This document shows positions 1-11,131 of a stretch of DNA of 64,000 nt, in pieces (within the stretch, counting starts at the first letter, position 1; every line of letters starts with the position of its first letter). This DNA comes from Golubevia sp. BC0850 (taxonomy: Eukaryota > Basidiomycota > Exobasidiomycetes > Golubeviales > Golubeviaceae), in the NCBI GenBank assembly GCA_012976225.1, contig JAAVVG010000003.1:372001-436000 (forward strand), in the 5' to 3' direction. The notes beneath the pieces were generated by a model that saw nothing but the letters and a program-made list of their open reading frames with translations, had not been told where the DNA came from and did no database searches. The translations under genes were made by a program, and so were the position numbers.

Positions 1-252
1 TGGATCGCTTTCGCTCCGGTTGCGGGAGTCGGATTCCTATCAGTTTTGGGAGTGAAAGGTTACAGTTTGAAGAGGAGAGTCAAGTACGATGCCGGGAAGG
101 GAGCAGAGAAGGACAAGGTTGTCTCTTCAAGCAATGAAGAAGAGACTGGAGATGTGACTGCCGTTCAGAGCGAGGTCTCGGAAGAGAAGGTCGCGGAGAA
201 GGATGGGGATGGAGGGAAGACCGCAGAAGATCTTGAAGCGCAGAAGTCATAG
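1..252 (+). CDS. C-terminal end of a membrane transporter (probably MFS), partial
   Basis: The frame is open from the first base and ends at the stop at 250-252. About the first 20 residues are hydrophobic and small-residue rich (WIAFAPVAGVGFLSVLGVKG), like a last transmembrane helix. A basic stretch (LKRRVKYD) follows, then a Glu/Lys/Ser-rich charged tail ending in EAQKS. A terminal helix, a positive cytoplasmic edge and an acidic tail fit a fungal major facilitator transporter of the drug:H+ antiporter kind, but most of the protein lies outside the window. The substrate cannot be inferred, and another polytopic transporter family is possible. Confidence 0.55.
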   Translation, partial: WIAFAPVAGVGFLSVLGVKGYSLKRRVKYDAGKGAEKDKVVSSSNEEETGDVTAVQSEVSEEKVAEKDGDGGKTAEDLEAQKS

Positions 253-658
253 ATATCTCAAACAATCTTTTTGTATAGTTTAGCAATGCTCTAGAATCTC
301 AACTTTAGTTTTACCTGTACACAAATCTCAAGCTTGGGTCTTGTTTTGTTGAAAGCCTTCCCTGTCGTGGTCGTGTGACTCCAAGCGAACCAAATTCGTG
401 CGTCGACTCAACTGAGGATGGTCCTTTCTTGGATTCTTCTTCTCTCCTCTTCTTTCCTCAGGTTCTACTTTTACTTAGACGCTTGAGGTAAGTATAATTC
501 TTTACTTCTCACTCAGTTTTCTATTCTTGTTGAACAAACAGGACAAGAGAAGGAGTGGAATTGGGGAATGAGAGTCATTCAGAGACTCAATCACTCATTT
601 CACTCATTCTTCTCATTCCTTCTGCTCTTACAGCGTGGTTTCTCCCAATTACTTCAAC
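253..658. other. Intergenic region with probable 5'UTR intron of the CCCH gene
   Basis: There is no coding frame of note. A strong donor (GAG|GTAAGT) at about 487 and a pyrimidine-rich acceptor (CTCTTACAG) ending at 633 frame a likely 5'UTR intron of the next gene. The first ATG after the acceptor is at 659. A run of ACTCATT-type repeats lies at 585-620 inside that intron. Confidence 0.45.
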
Positions 659-2167
659 ATGATTGCCTCCATTGATGCCGAATTACAAATGATTGAACAA
701 TTAGAGACTAAAATGAAAGAACTCTTTCAAGAGAACGAGAAGTTGAGAAAGATTGCTGAACCTAAGCAAAAGGTTCGGGACCCTATTGGCTCAAACGGAT
801 ATGAGTCGGCAAGTTCCAGCAAGAATGAGTCGGAGGAGGAACAAGAGAAGAGTAGAAGATCCTTTGTCGCCGTAATCATCGATGCGGACAAAACTCTATT
901 CAACTTAAATCTGCTCGCCAAAGGAAGCAAAGGAGGAATCGAAGCAGCTCAAAAGCTCCTCTCTTCATTCTCAAACCATCAAAATTCTACTTCTGCTTCT
1001 ACTATCTTCGCTCAGATCTACATGGACAAGAACGCAGTTGTCAATCGTTACGGGAAGAGTGCTCAATTGAGCTTGCCAGTAGTTCATTCCTTCATCGAGG
1101 GATTCAATGATCATACAGATTTGATGAACATCGTTCCCTGTGGCGACACGGAATCGAAAGTCAAGGGTGAGAAGTTCTCGTCTTCATCGATCCGGACGTT
1201 GTGCTGATCAAGTGTGAAAGTCTGCCCAAACTCTGGCAGCTGCCATTCGATTTTATGGACCTCTTTCATCCCTTCTCTTTGTGGGTGGAGGTGAGTCAAA
1301 AGATTCTTGGATGTCGATGTTTTCAATGCTTTCTCTCGACCTCCTCGACTCGCTTCTGAAAATCGACTCTTTCCACAGTTCAAGGTCAATTTTACCAGAG
1401 CTTTTTCGAAAACTTTGAGGAGAAGGATTCAGAGAAGATCCATTTCATCAGATCAAACGAATCCGATGAATTCAGTTGTGCGGAGAGCGAAGTGTAAGAG
1501 ACTTCAAGATGCAGCTTTTCAACTCGATTGGGTGGCTTACTGTTTTTCTTACCTTTTCAGATTCGAAGTCTCTGGACTTTTCGAGGTGAGCTGTCGTAGA
1601 ACGACTTGCGTGACGAATCTACAAACCTTCTCGTTGACCCCTGATTTCCCTTCCTCTTCGCATAGGATCCAACTTCTCCAGTCGAGGCCTCATCCTTTCC
1701 CGCTCAAAGCTCCAACTGGAGAAATCAGAAGCGTACTCCAAATGGATTCACTTCTCACCCCAGTTTCAAGAAGGTCAACGTCGACAGTCGCTACGGCTTT
1801 GACCTTCGTAAACAGAATGTCAACTTAGCTCATCTCAGTCCTAGACCCTGTCATATCCATCACATCTCTCCTCCTTGCTCTAAGGCTCGCTGCGACTTTG
1901 TGAGTGTGCTCGATAGCGAAGACTCATAGACAACCCGATCTCGCTGACCCATTTTCTTTGACCCATCGCAGTCTCACGACTACGTTTTGAACAGAATACA
2001 GATAGAAAATTTGAAGAATGTGAGTTAGTCCGAAAAGTAGGGATCGAATTGGAGGCAGTGAATTGACCACCTCTTATCGATTCTCTCTCTTTCAGTTCGC
2101 GAAGTCTCTTAATTGCAAACAAGGAAGAGACTGTACAAGAGACAATTGCATTTACAATCACGAATGA
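659..2167 (+). CDS. CCCH zinc-finger protein with DUF7923-type N-terminal domain
   Basis: The N-terminus is a heptad-like coiled coil (about residues 1-35, rich in Leu/Glu/Lys). A domain resembling fungal DUF7923 follows, with FVAVIIDADKTLF, the segment KGGIEAAQKLL, and FIEGFNDHTDLMNI. The last exons are clear: 1666-1899, 1972-2019 and 2096-2167. They encode two zinc fingers of CCCH type: C-x8-C-x4-C-x3-H (starting PCHIHH) followed by SHDYVLN, then C-x5-C-x4-C-x3-H (CKQGRDC...NCIYNH) just before the stop. Proteins of this architecture are presumed RNA-binding and are common in basidiomycetes, but their role is unknown. The start at 659 is the first ATG after a likely 5'UTR intron. The exon pattern between about 1165 and 1600 is uncertain; coding stretches there switch frame, implying several short introns. 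Confidence 0.65.
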
Positions 2168-2534
2168 TCATCGGAGGAATATGGAGGAATCCGGAGGTTG
2201 AATTCGAATCAATGGGTCTTTGGTCAATTCAAAAGGGTTTTTCATGTTGTGTGACAAGAGAAATTGATTCTTGAAGAGAGAATTGTCTGACAGTAGAAAG
2301 AGAGTCTACAAAAATCGTGTATCTATTGCGAGAAAAGGAAAGAAGAAAGATGCAGAGCCAAACGAAGAGAGAGGAGCCAAGAGAAAGTGCAAAGTGAATT
2401 TGAAGATTTGAAAAAAATGTTGAAGCTTGAAGCACGACGTCGAAACAAAGCCAGAGACACAGAAACCGATAGAGAGGAACAGAGGAACATGGGAAGAGGG
2501 GAGGAAGGGGAAAAGAGAAAGGAGGAGTTGCGCT
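2168..2534. other. Convergent intergenic region
   Basis: This lies between the 3' ends of the CCCH gene (+) and the kinase gene (-). It is A/G-rich and low in complexity and probably holds both 3'UTRs. The open frames on both strands here have biased composition and look non-coding. Confidence 0.5.
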
Positions 2535-5500
2535 TCAAAGAGTTGGCTTCTTGCGAATTTCAAAGGATACGCCTCCGTCGCCTTCTTCGCTTTCGAAGCC
2601 ATCGTCGTCTTGAAGACCACATTCTTCAGTACAATCATGTTTGAGGGTTGCATTCGTGTAGCCGCTGTCAGCTTGAGCGTGAGCGTAGCCGATCGGTTGC
2701 TGTTGAGAGGTTGAAGGAGAGACAGTGTTGCTGCGAGCCAAGGCTGCTGATTCGTCCGCATCTGCGAACTGATCGTTGTAGTTGGAAGATGAGGCTTGCA
2801 GAGGTCCAACAGATTCAGCTCCTGAAGATTCGCCCATACCTCTTCTCAACGCAGCGGCTTCCAGATCGTCTCCAATGGCGTAGGTGGGAGCAGTTGGAGG
2901 AGCGGAACTGGCGGTGTAAGGAACGGCGGTGACTCGTGGATGAGATTGAGTGGAGTCTCTCTCATCCCCAGAAGAAGAAGGATAGACGATTCCAGCGCAT
3001 GGCGGCTTGAAGAGATTGTGACCTCTTTCAACCGAAGGGGTCATGCCTTCGCTTGACTCGGCTCCAGATCGATAGGGACTTTCTCCTTCTCTATCTTCAT
3101 AGCCGGTGTCGAAATCGTTCGGATTTCCAGGACTGTGAGAGCCAAGACCATCCTCGTGTCTCCAGCCACTGCCATCATTTCTGAGGCCACGAATCCTTCC
3201 TCCTCGGTTTTCATCCAGATCATCGTCTGAAAACTCCAAATCCAGGTCAACGTCGTCCGTCTCTAGATCTATCCTTTGAGGTTGATCTGAAGGTGCAGAA
3301 TCTCCTGCGAAGAAGTGTCGAGAGACGGCGGATCCTGGAGGTGTACTTGGTCTACTGGCGCTCGAGTACTCCTGCCCCTGAGCATTTGAGGAAAGACGAA
3401 GTCGATCGTTCCAAGGAAGAGGAGCACTGCTAGGAGCGTCCCTCGCTGGTCGAGGTCCGACGCTACTCGAGGCTCCAAAGGTGTCGACAGTGAGAGGGTC
3501 ACTCTCAGAAGGAGCTGGTCCGCTACTAGACGAGAAAGGCTCTTGACTTGGAGGTTGATGGTGAAATGAAGAGCTTCCGGCTTGGCTGAGAGAGTCCATG
3601 CTCGCTTTACCTAGCGGTTCTCTAAAGGAAGACGGAGGTGCTCCTCTAGAAGTCGCGGTGCCAGGACGAGACCGAGACTTCCTCGAAGACCTTGGACTAT
3701 TGGCTCCAGATGTCCAGACTCCCCGGAATAGGTCGCCTAGACGCGAGCGGCTGGGCTGATGTTGCGCCATCGATCCGTTCGAAGACCAGCGCCCAGCACC
3801 TGTCTCTTGGGACTTCCTTCCAGAGAGTTCCGTTCCCATGAACTGTTCGCCGACACCAGCAGAGAGATTCTGTTTGTTTGCTCTGGGAGATTGGCCCGAG
3901 TCTGAGGAGGAGCGATGGAAGACTGGTGAAGCGTTCTCCAACCGAGCAGAACCTGGAATTTCGTGATTGGCCAAGACATCGGATCGAGCAGATGATCGTC
4001 TCTCGTAGATAGTACTTCTCGTCGATATCCGAGGAGCAGTTCCAGGGAGAACACTTGAGACAGTCCAGGGAAGGTTTCCGCTCTGGTGTTGGTGGAATGA
4101 AGCTTGATCTGAGATGTTGCGAAGCTTCGACTCTGCATCAGCGGGAAGGTCCAGAACTGGAGAGCTACTCCTTGTTGTTGGTTGACTTCGGCTCTCCTTG
4201 CCAGACTTTGAGCCACCGACGTCTAGGTTGTTTGGTTTGCGACCAGGAGCGCCGTCCGAGGAAGCGATGTACGTCAGAGGTCTGGCCCCATTTCCATTCA
4301 TCTTATCTCGGGGAGTAACTGAAGATTGTCGTCGGAAGAAGAGGTGCGGTCGATGGAGAGGCGTCTTCGGAGCCTTGAGAGTTCCTCCTCCAGAGCCAAT
4401 CGAGGCTGGAGTGAGAGCTACGTTGTGATGCAACACTTGAATACCTGCACTTCTAGGAGAGGAGTGGACCTGCTGACGAGCTTCAGAGTTGGAAGCATTG
4501 GAGCTGACGGGAGTGAGGTCCACTGGTTGGAGATGAGAGGCGCTCTTGCTCCGTTTCCTTCCCAGGTTTTGGCTGCCTTCAGGTCGAAGCTGAAGATCGT
4601 GGTGATGACCTCCTAGACTCTCTACGAGCTTGCTCTGCCATTTCTTGATCCTTCGCTTGAACTTGGAGAATCCTGTGAGGGCAAATTCGACATCTTCATG
4701 AGAGATCTCGACGAAAGGATGTTTCTGAATGTCTGTCTCGTCCAACCAAGCATCGGGCGCTTCCAGATCTCGAGTGACCCAAGGATGAGTCTTGACTTCC
4801 TCCAACTTGATCCTGCAGGCGGGGTCCTTGTGCAAGAGACGATCGAGTAGATCTTTCAGCTGCTTGGCTTCCTCTGACAGCTCTTCCTCTCTTGCGTCTG
4901 GCTGCCCTGGCTCGTCCTCAGCTACGTCGCCCTCTTCGTCAGTCCATTGCTTGACCACCTTCCACCGAGGAGCTCGAGGTCCCACCTTGATCCGGTCGGC
5001 ACCCATCGAGGTAGGTAGAGAGTAGTCTTCGTTCGAGATGACCGAGAAGAGAGCGTACTCAGATTCGGCGATGAAGGGAGGATGTCCGAAGAGAAGGCAG
5101 TAGAGAGTCACTCCCAAAGCCCAGATGTCGATGGCTTTGGTGATGGGAAGCTTTCGATCTCTTGGAGCAGGACCTGGGAGGGACCTGAGTGGAGTCGCCG
5201 CTTCTAGCTTGGAGAGCTTGGCGAGAGTCGAAGCTGGAAAGGGGAATTCTGAGTTGACAGTACCGTCAGGATAAACTGCAGGAGTGTTCCGCCCGCTTCG
5301 ATTGGGAGTGCTTGGAACTGTTGATGGAGCGATCGTCGAGCTCTCTCCTGAAAGGCATAGCTCAGGAGCAAAGAAGGCTGGGCTTCCAGCTGTCTTCGCA
5401 AGCTCGTGATCATCAACCAAACTAGGATCCTTCGTTCCACCAGACCCGTGGCTGCTGTGAGTTGGAAGACCTCCTCCTGCGACGAGAAGCGAGTAGCTGA

Positions 5501-7209
5501 AGTGAGAGACTCCGAAGTCAGAGATCTTGACCCTTCGTGATGAGTCCCAGAGAAGATTGGCAGGTTTGATGTCTCGATGAATGATTCCTTGATAGTGGAG
5601 GTATTCCAGTCCACAAACTACGTCTCTCACTGTCTGTCGAGCTTCTGCGACTGTCATGGTGGGGAAGCCTCGATTGTCTTTCCACTGAACTTCTCCGCCT
5701 TCCATGTATTCGAGAACTGTATGAAAACAGCGATAGGACTAGAGATCAGTTAACGAACCCCGGTCCTCATGCTATCTGATCTCTTTGAGCAACTTCGCAA
5801 CTCACCCATGAAGATCTTCTTGCTCTGAGGATCGTCTATCACCTCCTTCAACATGACTACGTTTTCATGAGAGCACTTCTTCATGATTGCAATCTCTCGT
5901 TTCACCTTCTTGTCTGTAGTCCAAAGCATCGATCTCTTGGCCCTTTCCTTCTCCTTTGACTTCTCCGCTCTCTCCAATTCTTTATCAGCGTAGGTCGGCC
6001 GCGAAGGAGTTCCGCCTCCCCACCTTCCATATCGAGCAGCCAGTCCTTGAGATGAGGCTCGGCTATTGAGATTTGAAGAACTAGGAGATTTGGTAGGAGT
6101 TGTAGGAGTGATGAATCGAGTTGTAGGAGAGGAAGGAATTCCTACTTGATGTTGGAAGGTTCTCTCTGGATCTTGATCTTGATGTTCCGAAAGGTCCCTC
6201 CCTTTTCCTTTCAGCTCTATTGAAGTTGCCAGACTTGAAGCTCTTTCCTCTTCCAACCTTCTGTCTTCAGCTTCTTTCCTTTCTCTCTCCGATCTCCTCT
6301 CTTTCTCCTTATCTCTACCCAAAGTAGCTCCTCTGCCCCAATTTCCTGCAGTTCCTCCTCCTAATCGTTTTCTACCCTCTCTTTCTACGATTTTGACTGC
6401 TACTTTCTCTCCTATATCTGTGTCTCTAGCCAATCGAACCTTTCCATGGACTCCTCGACCTAGCTCATCCTCACTGAGGCATACAAGAGAACAAGAGAGA
6501 TTGAAAGATCCTGTCAGTCTCCTCCAATCCGCATAATCTAAAGGGGCACTGTTTCCACCCCTAGAGCGCTCTAACAGCTATCTTACGAGACTCACATGAT
6601 GTACTGATTGATCATCCTCCGCCCACTAGGTCCATGAGTCTGAAGTTGAAGATGATGAGTCTCCAGAACCACAGGTCTCCTACTTCCAGTGACGCTAGTC
6701 GCATTGCTAGTGGTGATCCCATAGGTAGAAGGAGTTGAAGCTCCAGAATGAGATTGTGAGGAAGGATGAGAGGTTGTAGGCAGACCACCTGGAGTGTTTT
6801 GACCGCTAACGTTCCTAGAAATAGGATTGCTATGAGAACCGGTAGAAGAAGGAGTGGACGATGAGAAATGATTATGGGTTTGATTCAGAGCAGCTTGAGC
6901 TGAGCCACCTGGAGGAGAGGATAAATGAATCGAGGTTTGACTGAATTGATTCGTTGGAGTTGGATTGAAAGTTGATTTGATTATGTTTGAAGGACTTGAA
7001 CTAGCTGTACTTGAACCAGCATGATTTTGATGACCATTGGGTTGAAGAAGAGGAGGAGGAGGTAAAGGTAGATTTGAATAGAGAGCTGGTGAATTGGATT
7101 GAGAGGAAGAAGGTGAAGCTGAAGCTGAAGAGATACCTCTTTGCTGTTGCTGCCTTTCAAGTTGTTGATGATGAAGGTAATACTGATTCTGACTGTGATT
7201 GGTAGACAT
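2535..7209 (-). CDS. CaMKK/Ssp1-like protein kinase with long disordered tail
   Basis: Three exons (7209-6596, 6473-5806, 5716-2535) join in frame to about 1,487 residues. The first ~190 are Gln/Ser/Asn/Pro-rich. The kinase domain begins NQYIIEDELGRGVHGKVRLA (Gly loop), then VAVKIVERE (catalytic Lys), a ~115-residue basic insert before KREIAIMKK, hinge VLEYMEGGEV, catalytic loop HRDIKPANLL, DFGVSHFS, and TAGSPAFFAPELC. A further insert follows before IDIWALGVTLYCLLFGHPPF. These motifs and the insert after beta-3 match the CaMKK/Elm/Sak/Ssp1 group, which activates AMPK/Snf1-type kinases in the cytoplasm. That substrate assignment is by family. The kinase domain ends near HPWVTRDLEAPDAW. The last ~700 residues are Ser/Pro/Gly-rich and apparently disordered, longer than in yeast relatives. 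Group assignment is confident; the exact orthologue is not. Confidence 0.85.
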
Positions 7210-7652
7210 CTCTGTTTCCAGTCGTCTGTCTAATCTCCAAAGAGGTTGATGGTTTGATTTCGAGTCGAGTTGGGTCTCAGAGCGTTCTATCGTGGCATTC
7301 TCTTTCTTCTGTCAACTGCCTCGATGCCTACTCCTTGAACCGGAATGACGTATTGAAGAAGTTCCTTGGGAGTGATCTGAATTGAGAATGGGCTCCGCAA
7401 GTTGAAGAATCGAGATGGGGTTGGGGTCAAGGTTTGAAGCACCCTCTCCTTCGCGGTGTGTGGACTCTGTGGTGGCTCGCAATCGCTTTTGGAAGAAGTC
7501 CAGTCTTTCACACCCCACTTCGCAGGCAAAGGTACTTGTCATTGAAAGTTTCGGAAGGTGAGTCCATATTTACCTAGCTAGCCGAAGCACTGAAGGGCAA
7601 GAGAAAAGAGTGTTGGGGGTGGCGAGACAGAGGCAGATAGAATTTATCCATC
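7210..7652. other. Kinase promoter / 5' leader
   Basis: This separates the kinase start (7209) from the 3' end of the NTF2-like gene (7653); both genes are on the reverse strand. An 80-codon reverse-strand frame (7287-7529) has no recognisable domain and may be leader sequence. I see no clear TATA box or other element. Confidence 0.4.
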
Positions 7653-8356
7653 TTAGGAAGCTTTCTCCTGAGCGATAGCCAGATTAGTGACAGCAGAATC
7701 GAAGTCTATAGGAATTGTCAGGGAAAGAAGAGAGAGAGAGAGAGACATTGGTAAATAAATGGCGCCCAACTGAACTTGGTCATCTCCAGCTCACTCACAA
7801 GCTCTGACCTTGACAACTTTCTTCGTCTCGTTGCTCCAGTGAAAGACCCAAGAATAGTAGTTCTCCCATGCTGTTCCATCTTTTAGTTTCGAGATTCCAA
7901 TCATCTCGGTACAGGTCTTGGTGAACGGAGAATCCTCGTCTCCACAGTCGACCAGAATGTCAACTGTTTCGAAAGATGAGTCGGAGTTGTGTCAGAGATT
8001 TTCCAGGAATGGATGAACTTTATTATCTCGAAATAGAACTCACTGATCTCCATCTTCAATGGGGAATCATCACGGAAGTAGCCGTTCAGAGGGATGAGAA
8101 CTTCCTCGATAAACTGTTTTCTGGAAGTACAGATACCAGAGAAAGGGGTTGTCTTTCCTTGTGGACCCGTTGCCGGAGTCGAAACTGTCCAATTGACGTT
8201 CTCGTCGACGTGCTGAATGGGCAGAGAGGGGGAATGATTAGCATGTGGAGAGGAAGAACTTTGAAAGGGACTCACGGTTAGAAGGAAGCCTTTGGCATCG
8301 GATTCCAATTCTCTAAGATAGGATTTGACTTGTTTTGGTTCAATCTTGGAAGTCAT
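7653..8356 (-). CDS. NTF2/SnoaL-like domain protein
   Basis: Four exons are supported by frame continuity. The ATG is at 8356 (MTSKIEPKQVKSYLREL). The second exon carries HVDENVNWTV and FIEEVLIPLNGYF. The third carries VDILVDCGDEDSPFTKTC and ENYYSWVFHWS. The last exon (7705-7653) completes AYFDSAVTNLAIAQEKAS. The pattern of an N-terminal helix, an early WTV strand and a late YSWVFHW strand followed by VRAYFDSA resembles the cone-shaped NTF2/SnoaL fold, in which small proteins bind ligands or partners. No catalytic residue set can be assigned. The gene is head-to-head with NMD3, with about 200 bases between the two starts, so a shared promoter is likely. Fold call moderate; function unknown. 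Confidence 0.65.
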
Positions 8357-8556
8357 CTTTGACAAACGGTCGGAAGAGATGGAGAAGGAGAAGGAGAAGG
8401 AGAGGGGATGGATCGAGGATGTTCGATGTGCGCTGTGCGCTGTTCGCTCTCGAAGAAATTTTTGAATCATCGCAGTGACTTTCTTCTACTTCTCTCCGCT
8501 TTCTAAAGTTCCCTCCTCTCCTCCACTCTCTTCCTCTTCTTCTTCTCATCATCACC

Positions 8557-10522
8557 ATGGATTACATTCCACCCACTACGACGCATGCTATGGTGCTTTG
8601 CGCTGACTGTGGAACTCCCATTCCACCTTCCTCTGCCAATCTTTGTCTTTCTTGTCTAAGGAACTCGGTCGACATCACTGAAGGAATTCCAAAGCAAGCA
8701 ACCATCAACTTCTGCAGAAACTGTGAAAGATATCTAAATCCTCCTCAATCTTGGGTCTTGGCTCAGTTAGAAAGTAGGGAATTGTTGGCGATTTGTCTAA
8801 GGAAACTGAAGGGACTTAACAAGGTTAGGTTGGTAGATGCTGGTTTCATTTGGACAGAACCTCATTCTAAGAGGTTGAAGGTCAAACTGACTGTTCAGAA
8901 GGAGGTGAGTTATTCAGATTCAGTAGGGAATGGAGGAATTGGATTGGGACAAGAATGGCTTCAGAGATGGCCACAGTGGTTGACATTTCTTCTTGCAAAA
9001 TACTGCGCCTATCGCTTCCCTTCTAAAGGTCTTGACCGGAACGATCTTACAGCAGATTTTCGAAATTGAATTCGTAGTTCAGTATGGTCAATGTCCGGAT
9101 TGTACCAGGTTGGCAGCAAAGAACATGTGGAGAGCTACTGTTCAAGTCAGGCAGAAAGGTGAGTGGAAGATTTCCAGAGGAAGAAGATCATCATGGGACG
9201 TGGGAAAGGCAAGGAGACGAAGATGAGAGTGATGAATTGATATGAAATTGATACCTTGGATAAGTCTTCGTTATTCCAATTGCTTAAGGTGGCATAGATT
9301 CTAACGTACCTCCCCTCACCCATCTTTCTCAGTCGAACACAAGAGAACTTTCCTCTATCTAGAACAGCTGATGCTCAAGCACAATGCTCATCGTGACACA
9401 GTCAACATCAACGAAAAGAAGGATGGTCTAGATTTCTACTTCGCTCAGAGAGCTCACGCCATTAAGATGTGTGAATTCTTAGCTTCAGTGGTCCCAATCA
9501 AAGTCACAGCCTCTTCTCAAGTAGTCTCCATGGATATTCATACCTCAACTTCCAATCATAAGTTCACATACTCAGTCGAAATCGCGCCGATTTGTAAAGA
9601 CGATTTGGTCTGTCTTCCCAAGTCGATGGCCAAGTCTTTGAGTGGAATCAATCAATTGCTTCTCTGCACAAGAGTTAACAACTCATTGAGATTGATGGAT
9701 CCTTCAACTCTTCAAATAGCGGATCTACCAGCTGAAAAGTATTACAGAGAGCCTTTCTCTGCTTTATGTGCTATCCCTGAACTAGTAGAATTCTTAGTTC
9801 TGGATATCGAACCAGTTGGAGCTCCTCAAGGCAAATTCCAAGAAGGAGATGCTCAAGTTTCAGCTCTAAATGCTACCTCTTTCGGTCAAGCTGATGCAGT
9901 CTATCATACCAGAACTCATCTTGGTTTACTATTACAGCCAGGTGACACAGCTTTAGGATATCATCTCAGATCTACAAACTTCAACTCGGATGCTTGGGAG
10001 ACAATCCCAGATTCAAGAAAACCAGATGTGATTTTAGTTAAGAAATCCTTCCCAGATTCCAAACGTAGGAGAAAGAACAGAGCTTGGAAACTCAAGTCTA
10101 TCGCAAAGGAAGCCGAGGAAGGAGCTGGAGGAGATGGAAAAGAAGGTTCTGGTAGAGGTGCTATCGGTAGAAAAGGTGGTCTCGATTCCAAGAGAGTTGA
10201 AAGAGATTATGAATTGTTCCTGAGAGAGTTGGAGGAGGATGATGAAATGAGACGAGGAGTGAATCTTTACAGGGATCCTATCAAGGAGGAACAGCTTAAG
10301 AGGAGAAGAGAAGAAAAAGCTAGAGCTAAAGCTAGAAAAGTGAATGAACCTCAAGAAGATGCTATGGATGAAGATGGCGCTGATGCTCCTCAAGGTGGAG
10401 AGGTCGCAATGGATGATGTAGATGACGGAATGACTACTGATGGAGAATCAGAATTCGGGGATGGTGATGTTCCAACTGTCGGAATGGACGAGCTGCTAGA
10501 TGACATGGAAGGTGGGTTTTAA
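8557..10522 (+). CDS. NMD3: 60S ribosomal export protein NMD3
   Basis: Three exons (8557-8904, 9029-9158, 9333-10522) join to about 555 residues. NMD3 binds late pre-60S subunits and links them to the Crm1 exportin for passage out of the nucleus. The N-terminal zinc-binding Cys pairs are visible (CADCG, CLSC, CRNC, and CPDC in exon 2). The conserved segments LKGLNKVRLVDAGFIWTEPHS, EHKRTFLYLEQL and GLDFYFAQRAHA are diagnostic of the family. The C-terminus is acidic (MDEDGADAPQGG and on to DDMEGGF), as expected for the region holding nuclear export signals. The length matches fungal NMD3. The ATG follows a pyrimidine-rich leader and opens with MDYIPPTTTHAMVLCADCG. It is divergently arranged with the NTF2-like gene. 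Confidence 0.95.
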
Positions 10523-11131
10523 TCAGAAGGCATCGACAGGCAAAGGAAAAGTAGGAACGCTGACTCGGAATCTTCGAACCCCCTCTTCTCCAACAGAAAT
10601 GACTATGGAAGAGTGAAAGAAAGATCAAATCCTCCTTCGCTTCTCCTCTCTATCTTCACCACTTCACATCCACTCACACCCAAAAGAAACGCTCTTACGA
10701 CGTTACCCACTTATCATGCACGCTTCTCTCCTTCTCATCTTCACTCTGGCCTCTTTCTTGTATTCTTCTTGCTCATTCCCCTCCTCTTTCCACTTCTGCT
10801 CTACACGTTTTGTTCTTATTAATGCATTTTGTTTACCTCAATCGTGATAGATTAGTTCTGCCGTTGTAAAGGGAGCTTTTGAAGGATAAGCCGAGAATGA
10901 AATTGCGGGTAGTCAATAGAAAAGAATATGCGAAGACAAGAAGGTTAAAAGCTCGAGCAGCAACGACATAGCGATGAGGGAAGATAAAGAAGGCGAAATA
11001 ATACTCGAAGGAAAAAAGGGTGCGGGAACCTCGAGGTTGAGTAGCAAACAAAGAAGAAGCAATCCAGAGAAAAAAGAGAGTGGCCGATCGTCGTCGATCA
11101 GCAAGATTTTGGTCTCAAGATGAAGAGAAGA
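10523..11131. other. Convergent intergenic region
   Basis: This holds the 3'UTRs of NMD3 (+) and the secreted hydrolase (-). It has pyrimidine-rich and A/G-rich blocks and no credible coding frame. Confidence 0.5.

Noticed and set aside
1307-1828. 173-codon forward frame inside the CCCH gene
   Set aside because: Overlaps intron and exon boundaries of that gene in another frame; the spliced frame gives the zinc fingers.
9961-10393. Reverse-strand frames opposite NMD3
   Set aside because: Shadows of the highly biased NMD3 coding sequence.
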